NCBI RefSeq assembly: GCF_029892565.1 | Contig: NZ_JARXVH010000003.1 | Coordinates: 186,001 to 250,000 of the forward strand | Source: Streptomyces pseudovenezuelae | GTDB taxonomy: Bacteria > Actinomycetota > Actinomycetes > Streptomycetales > Streptomycetaceae | Direction of reading: 5' to 3' | DNA: 64,000 nt | Shown here: one piece after another, positions 60,379 to 64,000 of the stretch | Layout: each line of letters begins with the position of its first letter | Numbering within the stretch: position 1 is the first letter of the stretch | Position numbers and translations under genes: made by a program | The notes under the pieces: generated by a model | Told to the model about the DNA's origin: nothing | The model's database searches: none | What the model saw: only the letters and a program-made list of their open reading frames with translations

Positions 60379-61236
60379 TCATCCCCGAGGGGTGAAGGCT
60401 TCCGCATGCGCCGTCGCCCACTGCGCGAACGTCCGTGCCGGGCGCCCCAGTAGCTTCTCCACCGTGGGGAGCACCTCCGCGCCCCGGTCGCTGTTCAGCG
60501 TGCGGTCCATGATCGCGTCGACGACCTCGGGCGGAAAGCCGTAGCGGGACATGCCGGTGCGGGCCACGTCGTCCGGGAGGGCCCGCAGGCGCAGGGTGCG
60601 GCCCAGGGTCTCGCCGAGGATCCGGAGTTCCTCGGCGGGGGTCAGGGTCTGCGGGCCGCTCAACTCGTGGGTCGCGCCCGCGTGTTCGTCGGTGTTCAGG
60701 GCGAGCGCCGCGATCTCCGCCAGGTCGGCCGGGTCGACGCTCGCCGCGGGGCGGTCGGCGAAGGGGGTGGCGACCTCGTCGCCGGCGCGGACTTGGCCCG
60801 ACCACTGGAGGGCGTTGGACATGAAGCGGCCGGGGCGCAGGAGGGTCCAGGCGAAGTCCCCCTGGGTGATCGCCGCCTCCGCCGCCGCGTGCCAGCGGGC
60901 GATCACGTCGGATCCGGCGCCGCCGTCCAGTACCGACAGCTTCACCACCCGCCGTACGCCCGCCCGGGCCGCCGCCTCGGCGAGCGCGCGGTCGTGGGTC
61001 GGGCCGTCGGCCGCGCCGACACCCTGCGCCGACATCAGGAAGGCCCCGGTCACGCCCGCGAACGCCGTGTCCAGGCTCGCCGGGTCGTCCGCGTCGCCGT
61101 ACACCGCCGTCGCACCCTCGGGCAGCCGGGCCTCGGCCGGTCGGCGCGTCATCGCCACTACCGGCTCGCCCGCGGCCGTCAGCCGCCGTACCAGCTCGCC
61201 CCCGACATGGCCCGTCGCTCCGGTCACCAGGATCAT
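60379..61236 (-). CDS. NmrA/SDR-like NAD(P)-binding protein
   Basis: 285 residues. Rossmann fold MILVTGATGHVGGELVRRLT with a GxxGxxG motif, then AMTRRPAEARLPEGATAVYG and VRRVVKLSVLDGGAGSDVIA. FAWTLLRPGRFMSNALQWSG is typical of the atypical SDR NmrA/HSCARG and quinone-oxidoreductase-like group. The usual catalytic YxxxK is not visible, so it may be a sensor or a quinone-type reductase. It converges on the PPOX gene. Confidence 0.88.
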   Translation of the reverse strand: MILVTGATGHVGGELVRRLTAAGEPVVAMTRRPAEARLPEGATAVYGDADDPASLDTAFAGVTGAFLMSAQGVGAADGPTHDRALAEAAARAGVRRVVKLSVLDGGAGSDVIARWHAAAEAAITQGDFAWTLLRPGRFMSNALQWSGQVRAGDEVATPFADRPAASVDPADLAEIAALALNTDEHAGATHELSGPQTLTPAEELRILGETLGRTLRLRALPDDVARTGMSRYGFPPEVVDAIMDRTLNSDRGAEVLPTVEKLLGRPARTFAQWATAHAEAFTPRG

Positions 61237-61446
61237 CGCCGTCTCCTTCGCTCACCGACTCGCTCGCCGCTTTCCCTCAGCGTGCTCGGGGCGGCGGGCC
61301 AGGGCATCGGACGGTGGGAGGCATCCCGGGGTCTCCCGGCGGAGTACCCGCGGGGTACCGGCAGGGCATCGGCGGAACAAGACCGGCATTTCAGGCATAG
61401 GCTGGGACCGTACGCGTGCGAGCGCCGGCAGAAGAAGGTGAGTGCT

Positions 61447-61737
61447 ATGCGCGTGTTGTTGAAAGCCTCGCTCAACACCGAGAAGACCAACGAAGTCATC
61501 CGAACCGGCAAGATGCCCCAGCTGATGCAGGAAGCCCTGGACAACATCAAGCCCGAAGCGGCCTACTTCACCGTCGACGGCGGTGTCCGTACGGCCTATC
61601 TGTTCTTCGACATGCAGGACAGCTCGCAGATGCCCGTGCTCGGTGAGCCCTTCTTCCTGGACATGGACGCCAAGATCGAGTTGACGCCCGTGATGAACGG
61701 CGAGGACCTGCAGAAGGGGCTCTCCCAACTGCGCTAG
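61447..61737 (+). CDS. Hypothetical protein, 96 residues
   Basis: Starts MRVLLKASLNTEKTNEVIRT with a GAAGG ribosome site. AAYFTVDGGVRTAYLFFDMQ and PVLGEPFFLDMDAKIELTPV suggest an alpha/beta ferredoxin-like (dimeric barrel) fold similar to DUF3303-like proteins. No catalytic residues are recognisable. A 210-bp gap divides it from the divergent NmrA-like gene. Confidence 0.75.
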   Translation: MRVLLKASLNTEKTNEVIRTGKMPQLMQEALDNIKPEAAYFTVDGGVRTAYLFFDMQDSSQMPVLGEPFFLDMDAKIELTPVMNGEDLQKGLSQLR

Positions 61738-61757
61738 CCGTTGTCAGTAGCCAGTTG

Positions 61758-62408
61758 TCAGCTGAAGACGATCATCGACCCCTGCGCCAGACTCCGCGTC
61801 GCCGCCGCGTGCAGGCCGAGCCAGACGTGGCGCTCCCGGGCGAAGGGGCTGGGGTCGTACGGAGGCGCTACCGCAGGCTCCTCCAACCCGGTGGGCGCCC
61901 GCGGCGGTTCGGGGGGCGTCGGCGGGTTGGCGGGATCGATGCCGATCGACGGAGCGACGAATTCCAGCTCGCGCAGCAGGGCCTGTGCGGAGCCCAGCGG
62001 GCCGCCGCCGGCGAGGAGTTCGTCGTTGGAGAGCGGATGGGGGAAGTCCACGGGGACGTACGCACCCGCGTGGTCGTAGTGCCAGACCAGGTGCGACTGC
62101 TGGGCCGTCGTCTCGAACATCTCCAGCAACTGCTCGTAGTCGCCGCCCAGTTCGTCGACCGGTGTCACGGGGAGCTGGCACAGCTGCAACAGGTACACGC
62201 GGCGCAGGAAGTGCAGCGCGTCGTAGTCGAAGCCGGCCACCGGGGCGACGTCGCCGGACAGGCCGGGCATGTACTGGTACACCGGGACCGGCGGGAGCCC
62301 GGCGTCGGCCAGCGCCTTGTTGAACTGCGCGAGTTCCTCGGCGAACGGATTGTCGGGGGTGTGGCACAACACGTCGACGAGTGGGACCAGCCACAGGTCA
62401 CAGGCCAA
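61758..62408 (-). CDS. Hypothetical protein, 216 residues
   Basis: Start MACDLWLVPLVDVLCHTPDN; HFLRRVYLLQLCQLPVTPVD and QQSHLVWHYDHAGAYVPVDF. The C-terminal third has a Pro-rich linker (PANPPTPPEPPRAPTG) and WLGLHAAATRSLAQGSMIVF. No family recognised. Codon usage and start site appear normal. It converges on the 96-residue gene (about 20 bp apart). Confidence 0.75.
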   Translation of the reverse strand: MACDLWLVPLVDVLCHTPDNPFAEELAQFNKALADAGLPPVPVYQYMPGLSGDVAPVAGFDYDALHFLRRVYLLQLCQLPVTPVDELGGDYEQLLEMFETTAQQSHLVWHYDHAGAYVPVDFPHPLSNDELLAGGGPLGSAQALLRELEFVAPSIGIDPANPPTPPEPPRAPTGLEEPAVAPPYDPSPFARERHVWLGLHAAATRSLAQGSMIVFS

Positions 62409-62551
62409 AGGTCGCTCCTAGCGTGGATCGGTCAGTCAGGGAAGGGTAATGGGTGCCGGGCTCACCCGGTCCCCTCCTGACTGTTCTTCCCTCTCCACTG
62501 GCCGGATCCCCTCCTCGGACCCACCGAGTCGGTCGCCGGACGAGCGCCGGG

Positions 62552-63247
62552 TCAGTCGTCGGCCAGGCGCTCGATGAGCGCGAGCGAGTGCGTGTTGTAC
62601 GCGGCGACGATCGAGTGGGCCGCGGAGATGTCCAGCAGCGCCAGGGCGTCGACCAGGTCGGTGTGGTCGGACCACAGCCGGCCGCGCAACTCGGTCATCC
62701 GGCGCAGGTGCTGCACCACGCACACCCAGGACTGGACCCGCAGCCGGTGCAGGAAGTCCGTCAGGTACGGATTGCCGAAGAGGAACCCCAGCTCGCGCCA
62801 GAACCGCAGGTCGTAGCCGATCAGCACGGTGACGTCACCGGCGAGCGCGGACCGCTGCGCCTCCTCGCCGCGCCGGCGCACCCCGGCGAGGGCGACGGCC
62901 CTGCGCGGATCGTCGCCCGGCCGCATCAGCTCGTGGCCGGCGTGCAGGGCGTGGAACATGCCGTCGGTGACCAGGCTGCGGGCCTCGACGATGCCCCGGT
63001 AGTCGGCGAAGGAGTACTCGTGCACGTGGAAGCCGCGGTGCTGGTCCGCGTCCAGGAGCCCCTGCGCGGACAGGTCGACCAGCGCCTCGCGCACGGGCGT
63101 CGCGGAGACGCCGTACTGCTCGGCGATCTCCTTGACCGTGAACTCCTGTCCCGGCTGCAATCGCCCCGCCAGCACCTCGTCGCGAAGGGCGTCGGCGATC
63201 TGCTGTCGCAGGGTGCTGCGGGTGACGGCGCCGCTGCTGCCGGGCAT
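62552..63247 (-). CDS. GntR-family regulator (FCD type)
   Basis: 231 residues. wHTH: LRQQIADALRDEVLAGRLQP, GQEFTVKEIAEQYGVSATPV, REALVDLSAQGLLDAD. The C-terminal all-helical domain has VEARSLVTDGMFHALHAGHE and HTDLVDALALLDISAAHSIV, consistent with FCD/FadR type. It lies 139 bp downstream of the class III aminotransferase on the same strand and may control it. Confidence 0.9.
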   Translation of the reverse strand: MPGSSGAVTRSTLRQQIADALRDEVLAGRLQPGQEFTVKEIAEQYGVSATPVREALVDLSAQGLLDADQHRGFHVHEYSFADYRGIVEARSLVTDGMFHALHAGHELMRPGDDPRRAVALAGVRRRGEEAQRSALAGDVTVLIGYDLRFWRELGFLFGNPYLTDFLHRLRVQSWVCVVQHLRRMTELRGRLWSDHTDLVDALALLDISAAHSIVAAYNTHSLALIERLADD

Positions 63248-63386
63248 GTGTCGGACGTCTCCTCGTCGCGTCGGATGGCGTGCTCGTACACATCTCTACG
63301 AGCAAGCCACCCTACGCGTTCGGATTCTCCGTGTTGACCCGCGTAACAGCGGACGATCGGTGTCGCCGCCGATGCGTGGGCCGCGA

Positions 63387-64000
63387 CTACTTCGTGTACT
63401 CGTCCGCCACCCCGAGCGCCGCGTCCAGCGCCGCGAAGCCTTCCTTCAGCTCGGCCTCGGTCACGTTGCACGGCGGCACGACATGGGTGCGGTTCATGTT
63501 GATGAACGGCCAGATGCCGTGCTGCTTGGCGGCGGCCCCGAAGGCGGTCATCGGCGCGTTCGCCTCACCGGCCGCGTTGTACGGCACCAGCGGCTCGCGC
63601 GTCCGGCGGTCCTTGACCAGCTCCAGCGCCCAGAACATGCCGACGCCCCGCACCTCGCCGACGCTCGGGTGCCGCTCGGCCAGCTCGCGCAGGGCGGGCT
63701 CGACGACGGACGTACCCAAGGTCCTGGCGTTCTCGACGACGCCCTCCTCCGCCATGACGTTGATCGTCGCGACGGCGGCGGCGCAGGCCAGCGGGTGCCC
63801 GGAGTACGTCAGACCGCCGGGGTAGGGCCGCTTAGCGAAGGTCTCGGCGATCGCGCCGGAGATGGCGACCCCGCCCAGTGGCACATAACCGCTGTTCACG
63901 CCCTTGGCGAAGGTCAGCAGGTCGGGGGTGACGTCGAACAGGTCGGCCGCGAACCACTCACCGGTGCGCCCGAACCCGGCCATCACCTCGTCCAGGACGA
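63387..64000 (-). CDS. Class III PLP-dependent aminotransferase, C-terminal part (cut by window edge)
   Basis: About 204 codons visible, N-terminus beyond the window. VLDEVMAGFGRTGEWFA gives the PLP-binding Asp region, LLTFAKGVNSGYVPLG the Schiff-base Lys, and YSGHPLACAAAVATINVMAE and RGVGMFWALELVKDRRT are typical of omega-amino-acid:pyruvate/acetylornithine-like enzymes. Substrate cannot be fixed from this part. The downstream GntR gene may regulate it. Confidence 0.9.
   Translation of the reverse strand, partial: VLDEVMAGFGRTGEWFAADLFDVTPDLLTFAKGVNSGYVPLGGVAISGAIAETFAKRPYPGGLTYSGHPLACAAAVATINVMAEEGVVENARTLGTSVVEPALRELAERHPSVGEVRGVGMFWALELVKDRRTREPLVPYNAAGEANAPMTAFGAAAKQHGIWPFINMNRTHVVPPCNVTEAELKEGFAALDAALGVADEYTK

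Overview
The window looks like chromosomal DNA from a Streptomyces or a close relative. GC content is very high, with G/C at nearly every third codon position. GTG starts and ATGA/GTGA stop-start overlaps are common. The gene set is typical of the genus: wblA, a crp-family regulator, an ArsA-like ATPase pair, ask-asd, GAF-ANTAR proteins, F420 enzymes and Tat-exported hydrolases. From memory, the order nth / crp / ArsA pair / wblA / penicillin-binding protein and later sigma factor / asd / ask / recR / YbaB matches one conserved core segment of the S. coelicolor chromosome. That is recalled knowledge, not a search result.

Layout. 1-14 kb is conserved core: a MarP-like protease fragment, two NUDIX hydrolases, nth divergent from crp with a palindromic Crp-like site between them, a small metallo-hydrolase/NUDIX pair, RidA and DUF4177, two ArsA-type ATPases, wblA, a class A penicillin-binding protein, GatB/YqeY, a phosphoesterase and a membrane protein. 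It ends at tRNA-Pro(CGG). 14.2-30.7 kb, just after the tRNA, looks accessory: an MFS pump with a divergent CGNR-type regulator, flavin/F420/HAD genes, small stress-type proteins, a ribosome-inactivating-protein (RIP) domain gene lacking its N-terminus, and a signalling and RNA-handling block. 30.8-64 kb returns to core-like content: a permease pair, an RCK channel-like protein, S9 peptidase, SURF1, a sigma factor with a membrane partner, asd-ask, two two-component systems, recR-YbaB, SLATT, M28 peptidase, a disrupted substrate-binding gene, a Ser/Thr kinase, LUD, 5'-nucleotidase, PPOX, NmrA, GntR and a class III aminotransferase that runs off the end.

How the genes work together. The most interesting block is 20.5-30.1 kb: STAS, CheB, CheR-PAS, a GAF-ANTAR pair, MerR, cold-shock protein, DEAD-box helicase, an SCO5918-like protein and a second GAF-ANTAR pair. 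Each pair has the same order, an AVVHQA-type ANTAR protein followed by an EQxKG-type one. This suggests a duplicated sensing/RNA-antitermination cassette flanking an RNA-chaperone core. The best single-gene oddity is the RIP domain at 19.87-20.53 kb: all five expected active-site residues are visible, but the N-terminal helix and signal peptide are missing. A third notable point is a 29-bp near-palindromic insertion, flanked by TGGGGG repeats, that splits a substrate-binding protein gene at 54.6 kb; removing it restores one continuous frame. No CRISPR array, integrase, transposase or biosynthetic cluster was seen.
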